Source of the DNA: Mesaphorura yosii
Taxonomy: Eukaryota; Arthropoda; Collembola; Poduromorpha; Tullbergiidae
Assembly: GCA_009869945.1 (NCBI GenBank)
Contig: WIXG01000109.1
Coordinates: 151,842-215,841, forward strand
Direction of reading: 5' to 3'
DNA: 64,000 nt
The notes under the pieces are model-generated. The model ran no database searches and was not told the origin of the DNA. It was given only the letters and a program-made list of their open reading frames with translations. This document shows positions 51,001 to 63,985 of the stretch, one piece after another; position 1 is the stretch's first letter, and every line of letters starts with the position of its first letter. A program made the position numbers and the translations under genes.

Positions 51001-54000
51001 AATTAGGATTGATTTGTTTGGGATTAGCATTGATTTGATCGTAATTTCAGGAACAAAATGGAAAGCAGTGGAATGCCTGGGTAAGTGCAACCCTCGGATG
51101 CCACAGCCAAAGAATCGCCGTGTGCAGTCTTATTGATTATTGGCACTAAGCGTCGACGAGTCGACGTGTCGTATGGGGTTCGCATAAAAGTTATAAAGAC
51201 TATAAATATTGCATTAATCAATTTCCTTAGACGAGTTCACGTTTCCGAGAGGACGCTTTCGTTCTTGAATGGGGAATTTGAAGTGGAATTGGCGCATGGA
51301 GAGAAACGAGAAGAAATCCTTCGGCTAGCTGGGCTAAAGACGTATTTTATTGTCAAGATTCTGAAACCGGTAAGCGTTTCAGTGAGTTCTTGTAATCAAT
51401 TGTGAGTATGATGCATCTTGAGTTGTCTACTTTCAGTTTTCCGAGTCGCACCCAATAAAAACCAATGCTGAGAATAATGTTGATGAGATTGAAAAAGACA
51501 TCCCAACCTTCGCAGAAGAATCTGTAAGATTATAACTACTTTCTACTTTGTAATCTAAATTCACGCGTGCGGTGTGAACGTACTAATTAACTTGTACGCA
51601 ATTATTATGCATTCGCGTAGAGTGCGGTTGAGGAAAACCATACAACGAGGAAAGACTCAAACATGGAAGCATATCGGAAGCGGTTGAAGGAGGAATTAAT
51701 CAGCCGAGATGGATACAGGTAAAGTAATGAATGCGTGCTTGTGTGAATGAACTTTCTTCACGAACTCTGGCGTTGACAGGGATTTGTCCGCGCAGTCGAA
51801 GCACTTTGGGCTGCGTTTCCGGGATGCAGGCATGGAGTCACAATTTAACGAGAACAAGGAACCGTATGCCGGTGTTTCGTCCATCAGTTCGCCCATTGCA
51901 TTGACTGCGTTTTCGCTGGCGTCTTTCATGGTCATCTCGTTCAACGTGCTTAGCTTTCTAGTCGCAATTATTGGGATTTTGACTCTGCTGACGATAAGTG
52001 CAATGTCCGCGTCGGAGACATCGATGATCAAATCGGGTGCGAAGAAGTCGACTGGAATGCTCGGGAATATTCTGTCTTTGGATGACAAACTGTGGGTTCG
52101 AAGGCTCCTGGCTATTGTCACGATTCTTTTGCTGACGCTGGCGAATGGAATTTTCACGGTATGCAATCCTCGAATGAGAATTTGAGAATTCGTGGCCTGA
52201 CCATGCAAGAAAATGAACACGGATTCTTTTCTTCATTCCGCATTAGCTTCCATGTATCGAAGAAGGCCGAAAATGTTCGAATTACACGTACGACTTTGAC
52301 AATGACGATGGTCGCGTGGAAGTCCCGCTTGCACTTCCGACAACACCCAAAGTTCACAATGCCGGTTGCCATTTCCCGGCATATTTGGTCATATTCTGTA
52401 GTTTCTTCTTGTTTGCCGTCACACTCCTTCCTCAGCCAGGATTCTGGGTTAAATTCCTGCTTTTGACCGCAGTCATCGCTGCGCATGGATCTCTCATTAA
52501 TCTACCTCCGCTTCGAGTCACGATGGAGTGCTCCGAGTCGTTCAGCTTCCGTGGGCAAGAGTAAGTGCACATTGCTTAGAGTTATGCCACGAACAACATG
52601 TGGACAGTAGAACTGAATTCTTCATGTATTTCAGTATAATCCGGGAGCATTGGCAGTTGACTGCCTTTATTGCAGCAATTTTAATTATTCTGATCGTTTT
52701 AAATAGGAGGGTAAGAAATACAACAAACATTATCTACATTTCAAGCGCACGTAAGATTTTATGCTTGCGATTGTTGATTTCAGCTGGAGAAATCGTCCCG
52801 GGTCTTATTTCTCTGGAAGAATGAAGTCGAATTGCAGAGAGAGCGTGCAGCAATCCTTCGGCAGAAGAATGAAGCGCTGGTATGAAGTATTTCGCAATAT
52901 TTGTGTCGCGTCCAGCATATAATTGCAATCACACGTCATAAATTCATAAAGGCTTTCGTTAGTCGTGCCGTGCCCTGCCTACCTCAATTGGAATTTAATT
53001 TCCTGTGCAGGTGTACAATATTCTGCCACCCCATGTAGCAGCGCATTTCTTGGGCACCAGAAAAAGAAAGCACGATGAACTTTACAGCCAGAGCTATTCG
53101 GAAGTTGGAATTCTGTTTGCGTCGATGCCGAACTTCAGCGGTAAGCTACTCTTGCCTCACGTTTTTATTCAATTTACCTGAGAAGCGTTTAACATTTGAT
53201 GTCTGTTTCACAGATTTTTATACGGAAGAAAGCGTCAACAATCAAGGGCTGGAATGCTTAAGGTTTCTCAATGAAGTCATTTCGGATTTTGACTCGGTAA
53301 ATTGACAGGCCAAAAACTGGCTAGGTTGATGATTTCTTATCTCCGATTACGATTAATGCATGATGATGGACGGAATTTGATGTTTCAGCTTTTGGACGTA
53401 CCTCGCTTCGCGGAGAGCATAATAAAGATAAAGACGATATCATCGACGTACATGGCAGCAAGCGGGTTGAACCCATCAAAACAGGCAAATGTAAGATGGA
53501 CGATAGACGCGAAGATAGAACAGAAATTTAATGCACGTTTCTGTTTCAGGCGGATGATCCCTTGAAAATTCGGTGGGCGCATCTCTCTCTTCTAGTGGAA
53601 TTTGCGTTCGAGCTTAAAAGAACACTAACGGGCATCAATGAACAAAGTTTCAATCATTTTGTTTTAAAAATGGGTGAGTATTCTTCTGCTGAATACAAAA
53701 ACTGTCCAACCGCCTGTACGTGCTGGATAAATTGAGTTGTTACGTCTGCCAGGTATAAATCACGGACCGGCCGTGGCAGGAGTTATTGGGGTGAAGAAGC
53801 CACATTATGACATTTGGGGCGATACCGTCAATGTTGCTTCGCGGTGAGTGATAAAGTTGATACGAAAGTGCGAAATGTAATGGCCAGATTTTACGTTGTA
53901 CTGAAATTCCAATAACAATTTTTAGAATGGAGAGTACTGGGAAGGCTGGCTATATTCAGGTAAATTCTCCAGAGTCCAGTCTACTTTCGGTGAGCAATTA

Positions 54001-54220
54001 ATCTCTGAATATTCTGATTGCAATTGGGCAATTGCAGGTCACTGAGAAAACACAGAAAATATTATGCATTTATGGATACAAGTTTGAGCAGCGGGGTCTG
54101 GTCAACGTTAAGGGCAAAGGCCAGCTAATGACATACTACCTGGTCGGCCGAGGCGCAGAGCTGAGTGATTTTGAAATCGAGAAACTTATGCAATCCGAGA
54201 CTTCTCAACCTACAGGATAG
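48039..54220 (+). CDS. ADCY3: Membrane adenylyl cyclase, type 3-like
   Basis: Twenty-two exons: 48039-48327, 49014-49633, 49702-49851, 49944-50062, 50207-50318, 50391-50518, 50842-50970, 51051-51080, 51231-51369, 51437-51523, 51621-51718, 51780-52158, 52247-52560, 52635-52710, 52784-52879, 53011-53140, 53214-53296, 53389-53490, 53550-53673, 53753-53843, 53926-53959 and 54038-54220. All phases agree, giving 1170 residues (human ADCY3 is about 1140). Two membrane cassettes alternate with catalytic domains C1 and C2. C1 has the metal-binding aspartates D398 (YADIVGFT) and D442 ([11 protein letters not shown]). C2 has [14 protein letters not shown] (K1008), [14 protein letters not shown] (D1088, R1099). 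Sequences such as [37 protein letters not shown] and VKGKGQL point to type 3 specifically. It makes cAMP under G-protein control at the plasma or ciliary membrane. Exon 8 is a 30-nt microexon. AATAAA at 54413-54418. Confidence 0.96.
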
Positions 54221-54670
54221 TAGATTTCTTCTCCAAGACAGAAAACGAAAATAACTAACTAGACGCTGACTGCAAAGTTGGGAATCTAACTAGAGTGAAC
54301 TTTTAGAAAGTTTTCCTTATATTCGTGTCATGTCATTCTACACGCTACTATTACAACTTTACAAACTTATACCAAATGTTAATTCTGAAACCTATTTAAG
54401 TCGTTCCAGATGAATAAAGACAGTAATTTGGTTTTTAAATGATCATTTGAGTCTTTGCCTCTACTCTACCAGCGATCAGCCTAGTCGTGATCAACTTTAC
54501 GACTCCTAATTATGAGAATGCAGAATAACAAAGAACTAAAACTAAATTCAAGACATTTTAGCTAGCATTTACTTCCATTATTAAACTGATTGAACATAAG
54601 AAAGTGAAATTTTTCCAGTATAATTAAATTAGAAGTACGATCTTGTTAATTCCATTCCATGCTGACCACA

Positions 54671-54790
54671 TTATGACGGACTCTTCGTACTCCCATGATT
54701 TGCTGCAATGTAATGATACAAGACGATCAGCAGAAATAATCCAGCACCCAGGAGGTTGGCACAGACAGCCAGTTGGACGTCAGTAATCAT
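54671..54790 (-). CDS. OST4: OST4, oligosaccharyltransferase 4 kDa subunit
   Basis: A single-exon 39-residue micro-protein: [20 protein letters not shown], then [13 protein letters not shown] and a short polar tail. It is nearly identical in layout to animal OST4 (37 residues in human): a few lumenal residues, one membrane helix and a short cytosolic end. OST4 stabilises the STT3-containing oligosaccharyltransferase that N-glycosylates proteins in the ER. The start at 54790 is fixed by the conserved MITDVQLA beginning; the frame stays open farther upstream but that part is not conserved. It is convergent with the adenylyl cyclase gene, 450 bases away. Confidence 0.95.
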   Translation of the reverse strand: MITDVQLAVCANLLGAGLFLLIVLYHYIAANHGSTKSPS

Positions 54791-55349
54791 GATGGTGGTT
54801 GGAATGTAAAGCTGTTTCACACAAAGTAGAGTTAAAGAGAATCTACGATCACAATACAAGCAAGACATAATTAATTAGGCACTTAACTTCTCTTTTACAC
54901 AAAATGCCTATCAACTTACCCAACAACGGATGTTGATCCGTGGAAGGTGGAACGTCGTCGGTTCGTTGGAAGAGGTCCTAGTCAACTGGTCACGGCGGAT
55001 TTCCACACACTCAAAATTGCGAAGTCCAATATTTCGGTACAGAAGCCAAAACACCGATGGTTAAAGTGTTAGCGCTGCTAATTCAGCCTGCCCACAGGGA
55101 AAGAGTCTGACGTGACGTGTTTTGTACAGCCCATATGTTGTGCTACAGAGCTGTTGTATAGTTTCAGACTAAATTCAGATATCTCAAAGCGCTAAACTTA
55201 CAGGTACAGAAGCCGTGGAGATCGCATGTGCTCATTTTTGGAGCCGCCAGTGTAATTCGACAATAACTTTGTTCGGGTTCGTTGTAATTACGAGTGACCA
55301 CGCTTCAATCGAATAATAATAATCGAAATTAGGACCATTTAAGATCAAG
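54791..55349. other. Divergent promoter region of OST4 and DIMT1
   Basis: About 560 bases between two oppositely oriented housekeeping genes; presumably a shared or paired promoter. No other coding frame is seen. Confidence 0.5.
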
Positions 55350-56600
<1,251 letters not shown>

Positions 56601-57083
56601 ATGCTAACGATGAACACAAATTGGCTGCGTTCCTTGGCTGCAACTGCAATCAGAATCAAATCGACGCGACCAATTAAGAAATACGTTTATTCGCATCAAC
56701 TTCAAGTTTAAAATATTCCCTTGCACAATCAGGCAGAAGAATTTTTGAAGTTACAAATTATAGCCGAATCCATTTCTTTCAAGTTCCGATGGTCGGCTGA
56801 TTTACTGCTCTTTGGTAAAATATGAATTAGAATTCAACACAGTCAATCCTAACCGCATTGCACTTACGTCGCCAATTCACGCTCGTAATTTTATCTTACT
56901 TCATTCATTTGAGGCCAATTATGATTTAAAAGTACACTATTCCACCTACTATCAATAAATTAAGGAAGAAATCCATGCAGTTTAGCATGCTACCACTCAA
57001 ATGTAGATCAAAGTACCTAGTTTGTCAGAACTCTTAAATTAATTATCTTACGGGTTATTATTACACCTAATTACAACTTTTGA
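56601..57083. other. Convergent 3' UTR region
   Basis: About 480 AT-rich bases between the DIMT1 and GORASP stop codons, with no coding frame. Confidence 0.6.
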
Positions 57084-58999
57084 TTAATGTGACGTGGTCG
57101 TAGTGGTCGTAACTGGGTTAAATCCTGACGGAGACGCAGCGTACGCAGAGGGATCAAACATACGAATAAATCCAGACTCCGGAGGTGCTGCAGATGCAAT
57201 TGGCGTGGAATTAGCACTCGGGTTGAACAACGGAATATTCTGCATCGCGGGCGGCGCAGATGGCTGATACTGTTGCTGAGGTTGATGTGCATGCACTTTG
57301 AAATGGTCTCCATGATGCTGATTGTAGTATCCACCCTGTGGAGGCGGTGCCATTGGACCTCCAGCCGTGCTTGATTGTGGTTGCGGTTGCTGAGGTTGGG
57401 AGAACAAGCCCTGAATTGAACTGGTCCCTGGCGCCTGTACATTCACCCATGACGTCGACGAAGTTGGAGAAACGGTCGCAGATGGAATATGTACAAACGA
57501 CGACGAAGAGGAGGAGGAGGCACTTGGGAAAATTGGTTGGCTTGGTTGGCCGAAAGCGTGCCCATGTGGTGCATGATCCGGTACCGTATCCGTCAAGGTT
57601 GTCGCTTGATGAGGCATTACTAAAGACACCGTCGCAGTAATCGGGGGCATTCCTGGAATGGAATTTATACAAAGTACAGTCGTGAAACTTCGTCCCTTAA
57701 CGTAAACCAAATGCCAAATCACTCACCAGGAATACTCAATGGAGTTGTTATCGTTTGTTGCGGTGTTAATGGCGAAGCAAAGCTGGATTGGGGCGACGGG
57801 GCACTTGTTAACGGCGAAGAAGTTCCTGATGTTGAGAACGGAACAACTTTGAATTCGGATGTGGATGAAATTGGTAAAACCGGTTGTGAGTTAGTTGGAG
57901 TTGAAACAGCACCGCTTGATGTCAATGAAGTGTACAAGTTGGAAGCCGGAGCTGGAGCTACACTTGCTGTCGGTGGCGTCACTGTATTCGTTCCTGTGAC
58001 AGAATCAATGCCCAGCGCAGACGCAATTGTCTTCTTGGATTTATTGTCCGCGGTTCCGGGTGGCTCAGGACCCCTTGACGGATTATGTGGAATTCGATGA
58101 AGATAGCCGTAACCAATTCCACATCCAAGACTAGTAATTTGTAAAATGCACGATAATTTACGAATGCCCTCCAGCCGTTCATTCCACAAAACCCTCTCAC
58201 CTTCCTTCTCCGCCCCATTTATTGTCAGGCGTCAGTGTGACATCACGGCATTTGTCTGTCTCAGAATTATAGACATACAGCTTCAATGGCCGCCCTTGGT
58301 GCGCTTCAATGAGACTAAAGAAATCTTCGCTTTCATGCAGAATTGTGTCGGCTCCAATTACATAATCACTGAACGGAATCAGCCCTGCTCTCTGCGCTGG
58401 CGACTCTTGTTGAATCTAGAGATCATCAAAGTGCAATCTCTTTAAATTAGTGTCCAGAATTTCTAGAATAGAATTATGAAGCGTGATGAGTTCCTACATC
58501 AAGAATACGCCACACATTCTCGTTCGCATTTTGAAAAGAACAAAATCTAATTGAGACACCAAGAAGCCCTTGTCCGCCCCAGTTTGTCGTTGGCTTAATC
58601 TGCACAGCCCGGACCATTTGAGTTTTGCTCGAATACACCGTCATATCTATTGTCTTGTCAATATTAGCCTTCAGAATGTCCTTCAGCGTATCATTGTCTT
58701 GATCCAAGCGTACGTTGTTCAGCGACACGATAAAATCAAAGAACGCCTGTAGAGTTAAGAAATTAGCGATGCAATTATGAACAAAATGTCAACTCAAGTT
58801 GAAACACAGGCATTAAAAACTGAAGTACCTCCAAACCAGCATCATGACCAGGGCTGTTCTCTTGCACCCTTAAAACGTGATAGCCTGCGAATAAAGTGGG
58901 GCACGTAAGGAAACAGGAAAGTTTACTTACTGATGCATTCATCTATAATTAACTACCTTCACTTCCGCCTGGTATTTCTACGCTTTGAGTTCCTCCCAT
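57084..58999 (-). CDS. GORASP: Golgi reassembly-stacking protein (GRASP55/65)
   Basis: Six minus-strand exons: 58999-58957, 58884-58829, 58746-58498, 58415-58201, 58130-57727 and 57652-57084, giving 511 residues. It begins MGGTQSVE, leaving a Gly2 for N-myristoylation. Two PDZ-like GRASP domains span about residues 15-202: [50 protein letters not shown], then [40 protein letters not shown]. The C-terminal 300 residues are a Ser/Thr/Pro/Gln-rich regulatory tail with no domain. It tethers Golgi cisternae by trans-oligomerising and also functions in unconventional secretion. The tail offers many possible phosphorylation sites, as in the vertebrate proteins. One gene is usual in invertebrates. 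Confidence 0.95.
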
Positions 59000-60479
59000 A
59001 TTTACCGACGAACTTGACAAGCCAAGCCGAATTCGAGATGACACGAAATAAAATATGTGAGCACAATTCACGGACTTGTGATGACGACAGTATGGATTTC
59101 TCTCCAACTGACAAGCCGACGATAAATTAAAATTAAATTATCCCAGAAACACAACACAACTCAAAGCTGTTGCAAACATGAATCAAGTCTATGCGAAAAT
59201 CTGTGCATTTATAACCTTCCACGTGTTTTCCTTGCATTTACTCAGACACGTCATCTGGCTCAATGTAAAAATTTGCAAATGTGCATGCGTTGTAATTGTC
59301 TTTGTCATTGCATTTTGTGTCAAATAAATATTGCAATATATGCGAGTTGCAAGATGAGCATAATTTCTCTGCCCATGTTTGGTACATAAATGTTGGAGTA
59401 GTATAAGTTTATTAGTCCAAAACTTTCAAGATTGCATTACAAATGACGGTAAGCCACCAATGACAACTTCACTTGAAAGATTTCGTTCTTAAATACGACT
59501 ACTGAATTTGACTAATTGCTGGTTTGCAAATTAGGTGAAAGTCAACGTCAACGTATAAAATTATTGCATAAACTGTTACATTTTCCTGAGACTGAGCTGG
59601 ATTTTTACTTGAGTACAAAAAATTGAATGCGAGTCGGCTTCGGTTTTCTTAAAGCTTAATTGAATACTAAATCAGTACAGAACTAAGATGAATGCCCGTT
59701 TGATTTGAAATTACTAACAACCTTTCAGTTAAAGGGAAGTACGTTATTACAACTTAGGATATACGTCAGTTTATGGATGTCTCCGGCGACTGCAGCAGCA
59801 GGGCGGACGGCGACACATCGTCCATGCTGTCCAAGGAAATCGCTACTACGGGAGTTTCAATACGCAAAACACTAGAATGGTGACCCCGAAAAAGAAAAAA
59901 TAAAGTAAAAATAAATTAAAAACATAAATTAAATAGCAAAACACGAGTATGAGGAGGAACCCGAACATGCCCGAAAATAAGCTCGTAGTCAAACAAGTTA
60001 AACTTAGGAAAATCGTGCAGTAGGCCATGTTAAGCTAAATTATGATATGAATTATTCTGGATTGTCTTTGTGAGATTGCATTTGCATTTTAAGTAAGCTC
60101 ATTCCCATCTCTCATTTGATCCTTTGTAAGCAGGTAACGAAAGCCAAGCAAAGCACAATCTTAATTTTCGAAGCAAATTGCAAAATTCTTAAACCTAAGC
60201 GTACACTAGTTAAGTTTAGTATTCAAACACCTGCATTAAGTAAAAACACAACCTTCAGTTTCTAAAATAAAGTAGAAATCATTCAATTTCAAAAGCCTTG
60301 ACATTCAACGTGCACAAATAGCACGAAGGTGACGAGCAAAAAAGGTAATATCGTTAAAATCATACTTATCTTAAAACAGTTACATTAAAATTGTGATAAG
60401 TTAGTAAGTGTTTAACTCCCAAACTTGCAATCAAGGTCATTTCAATAAAAAATCGATCTCAATCGGTGCGTGCGACGGA
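59000..60479. other. Intergenic region between GORASP and PLPP genes
   Basis: About 1.5 kb, AT-rich. It contains the candidate terminal exon at 59766-59871 on the minus strand and otherwise nothing I can support. Confidence 0.5.
59766..59871 (-). CDS. Possible terminal exon (alternative PLPP tail or other gene)
   Basis: After a TTCTAG acceptor, one minus-strand frame reads 34 codons to TGA, giving a protein-like tail that includes ETPVVAISLDSMDDVSPSAL and ends QSPETSIN. It is entered in phase 2. No upstream donor of matching phase was identified, and the phosphatase already has a good last exon at 60683-60480. It could be chance. Confidence 0.2.
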
Positions 60480-62214
60480 TCATGCTGGGTTGGTAGAATT
60501 TGTAGTCACTGACTGTTCATTAAGTGGCTTCTGCCTGCCCTGGGTCGTTGTTGCTCGCATTTCGTCTTCATCCCTCCCAGCGTTCAAGTTGGTTCGCTGT
60601 TCCTGGTGCTGGCCATTTATTTCCTTGGAGGAGACTCTTGAGAAAAGTGGATTCCCAACCGTTAGTTTTGAAACGTACTTGGCCTAAACAGTGAAAGTGA
60701 AAGTTCAAGCATTTCAGCTTTAGTGAGGATATGTGAAGTATAAGGCTAAAATTACCGTCAGCACTGCAGTGATACTTCCAATCAACCCTCCAGACAGGAC
60801 GTCACTCCAATGATGCTGTAAAAATCCATCTTGGAGAAAGGAGAATTCAGCAAGGATGAATATATAAAGGGATAAACTAACCTTATTGTCCATGACCCGC
60901 GACAGCGCGGTAAAGTACGCCAGTATTATCAGCAGAATTTGTACTCCATGCTTGACTAGCCGAAATGCTCGGTTCGGTTTGCCCAGAAGATTTCTCCAGC
61001 GAACTTGAATGAAAATGGCTGTGTACAGCATTGTGTATGCTGAGAAAGACGAATGCCCAGACGGAAATGAGACTCGAGAGTAAGCCGCGTCGTCATTAGA
61101 AGCCGTGCAATAATAGTTTTCAATGTACCGATTGCCTTCAGCTGAAACGAAGCGCAAAGTCAGTCATGCCTGGAATTCGGCTTCTATTTAATTTGAGTAC
61201 TTACTCGGACAATTCGCAAGAGTAACATTTGGTCGGCACACGTCGATGAAATTGGGTCTTAACCTCCCAATTGAATATTTTCCAACGTCAGTCATCAGCT
61301 GACTAGCCACGACTCCGAAGATGAAGTCAATCAGGCTCCGGTAGATAGAAAATAGCCATAGTGGACACGGGCGAAACAGGAAGAAGACGGCTCTTCGAGA
61401 CCGCTTTTGTGCGACGAATTCTGTCACTATAATCTAATGAACAAAGATTCGCATTTTAAAAAAGTTTCATTAGGGCGAATTTTCTATTTCTCTTTGCGAA
61501 AGCTATTAAATTAAAAAATACTTTCACCCAACTTCAACTCAGATTTTTTCTTCATGCAACATTTCATTCCAAACCGATATAAAAGAAATATAAAAAGTAC
61601 AACGAACCACGAGCAAGGGTATGATGAAGCCATAAATGTAGAGAAGATAATTAGGAACTGTCGAGTTCTTGAAAGGGTATCGTATAGACTCGTCATCACA
61701 GTAAAATCCACGACGGGTTGGAGTGACGGCAGTAAAGCAAATCAGGAGAGCGATACCACCTTCAAGCAAGAGATCGGCCACAATAAATTAAAATTATCAG
61801 CAGAATTTTGAAATTGTTGTCCCGGTTGGGTCAAAAATTGGGACTTCGAAATTACCAGTGACATCCTACCCTCTCAGCACCTGACTTTCTCGTGTCAGTT
61901 ACCATTACCACACATGCAACGGGAAATCATGCGTTAAGGAGAGTACCCTTTGACAAGGGGACTGGGCACGAATACCAACTTTTCAAAATGCACATAGCAC
62001 TTAAGCACATAAATGTTGAGACATCAAAACAGAATGGATGTGGAAAACATTGTGCACCGCACCGTTGTAAACGAGATGAAAATTAGGAGCACAGCCAACT
62101 TTTTCGAACTGAACACCGGTTCAAGAGTTGGATAACGAATTGACTCGTCATCACAGAAAAATCCCAGACGAGTTGGTTTAACCAATTTCTCAATGATGAA
62201 TATCATAAGTCCGA
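60480..62214 (-). CDS. PLPP: Phospholipid phosphatase (LPP/PAP2 family), 5' end missing
   Basis: Minus-strand exons: either 62214-62063 or 61759-61608 (alternatives), then 61433-61205, 61141-60882, 60815-60756 and 60683-60480. The start exon, which should supply the N-terminus and one nucleotide of a split codon, was not found. The alternative exons carry the CDDESIRYP signature after TM1. Active-site motif 1 is KYSIGRLRPNF, motif 2 YSRVSFPSGHSSF and motif 3 SRVMDNKHHWSDVLSGG, with catalytic histidines in motifs 2 and 3. After TM6 the donor at 60755 leads to a hydrophilic 67-residue tail starting AKYVSKL; unspliced read-through would end nine codons later (LALYFTYPH at its end). The enzyme dephosphorylates lysophosphatidate, phosphatidate or sphingosine-1-phosphate at the cell surface, as fly Wunen and vertebrate PLPP1-3 do. 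Confidence 0.88.
61608..61759 (-). other. PLPP alternative exon a (downstream copy)
   Basis: 152 nt, entered after one nucleotide of a codon and ending in phase 0. Fifty full codons cover the end of TM1, the PTRRGFYCDDESIRYP loop and the start of TM2 (YIYGFIIPLLV). The donor is a weak GTTCGT. Confidence 0.75.
62063..62214 (-). other. PLPP alternative exon b (upstream copy)
   Basis: 152 nt with the same entry and exit phases as the copy at 61608-61759. It encodes PTRLGFFCDDESIRYP at the same offset, with different flanking membrane segments. The donor is GTGCGG. No other exons of a second phosphatase were found nearby. Confidence 0.75.
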
Positions 62215-63355
62215 CTAACAATCAAAATAAAAACATAACCTTTAAGGACAAGATTTAACACGGACAATTTAACAATTATAAATGGCAGCGGTTCTCTTGC
62301 TGAATGTTGAGCGTGCGGTACGTATTGCTATTTGAAGTTTGGAGTTTGGACCTCAGACGGGTACACTAATTACAAGCACGAAGGGAAGGGCAGACAATTT
62401 CCAGGTAAAGGTAAAGGGCAGATAAATTGAATTCACAATATTCAGGAGGGAACGAGGACGGAATAGACGTTCTAGGAACTTTGAGAGTATCATGTCATGG
62501 GAACCTGCGCTATAGACATTAAAGTAGTCATACTATTTACGAAGCTAACCTATGCCTAGAACGCTGACATCCAAAGCCAATGTAGGCCATTTCAAGCTTG
62601 GTTCTTCCATCTAGCAATTAAATGCAACAAAACGAGGAGTTAGAGAATTCATTTTTCAGTATTATTACCCAAGTGAAATCGAGTGACTGAAAGAACTTAC
62701 TTGTACTTCTTTGTTGTCAGTAAGGTAAAAACCGCACGGCCAATGCCAAGCGGCACAGATTGTCAGATTGCAAAAGATTCAATGATGCACTGAGAGCCGG
62801 ATTCTGAAATCAGTGAATCAGTTTTTATGTGTCGTAAATTGCAGACACGGTAGCGTAAATGCACGCACACACAAAAGAACACATGAAAGATAAGATAAAA
62901 GCTGTACCATTGACCATCCTATCTTTCATATGTTCTATTTTAAGTTTAACCGATACAAACACAGCAAGTGGGTACCTACCTCATTGATTCAATTTCGCAT
63001 ATAGATAACGTCCGAGCCAGTAGCAACTGTCAGCGAAAGAGGCCGAGTAGTGACGCAAAACTTGTCCACGTAATGACGCTATGATAGGATTCACGACACT
63101 GAAGAGGCTGGACTCTGAAAATGAAACCGAAGCATCCTCTTAAAAATGCAGGTTAATGTGAAGTTTAGCACACCTCTGAAATGTACTTTGCAGAAGCAAC
63201 TAGCAAGTACACAACAATTCACAAGTGTTACAACAAATAGACCTGCGTCACGTCATGTTTCTTGTGATGAGTAAGCACCTTGATGTTAATTGAGATCGTC
63301 CACACCGTTTGTCATTACTTTTGGTCTCTTACAAGCAACGTTCGACGATGGTATA

Positions 63356-63379
63356 TACCACTGTGATATCACAGTGGTA
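63356..63379. repeat. 24-bp perfect palindrome
   Basis: TACCACTGTGAT followed by its exact reverse complement. Part of a short stretch with repeated GTGAAATAC / GTATTTCAC and CTGTGA / TCACAG motifs. Confidence 0.85.
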
Positions 63380-63426
63380 AATATCGGTAAATAACGTTCT
63401 GGGAAATTGCCCGCAAGTGTGAAATT

Positions 63427-63642
63427 GTGAAATACTGTGAAATACTCGCTAAAATTGGAGAAAAGTGGCATTCTCCAGAAGAAAACTGGAGAAAATTGCC
63501 CTACTCCCTTGTAAGTACCATTAATTTTTCATAATACTTATTAATTCTGGTTAAGACAGACTGGTTGAACGAAATAAAACTAGCTTTTACCCATTTTAAG
63601 GCATATATGGGCATTTTCCCAGTATTTCACGTATCACAGTAT
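63427..63642. repeat. Inverted-repeat-bounded segment, possible MITE-like remnant
   Basis: GTGAAATACTGTGAAATAC at 63427-63445 faces GTATTTCACGTATCACAGTA at 63622-63641, an imperfect inverted pair about 216 bases end to end. No target-site duplication was confirmed and there is no coding capacity. Confidence 0.35.
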
Positions 63643-63985
63643 CAGGCAGTATTTACCAATATTTCCCAGTGTGATGGGAAATATTTTTAAAAAGTGTGAT
63701 TTGTCGAACACTGCTTACAAGGCTAATGTTACAGCGCGCACGCTAACTCATTTCGTGCTGGCCTGAACCTTGAATGTACTAAATATAAATATAGTGCATA
63801 ATAGATATTTAGAATTGCTAACATGAAACCTTCACTACCTTTACGTTGTGCTCCATCTAATTAATTCTGAACTTGCAAGTTCCACAGAAATGCCTTGTGT
63901 GCTTGATTCTGATTAGTCATAGTCTGATCAGTCTGACATGATGCCTGAATCGATAGTTGGATTACTCAGACACGGAAATCGTTTA

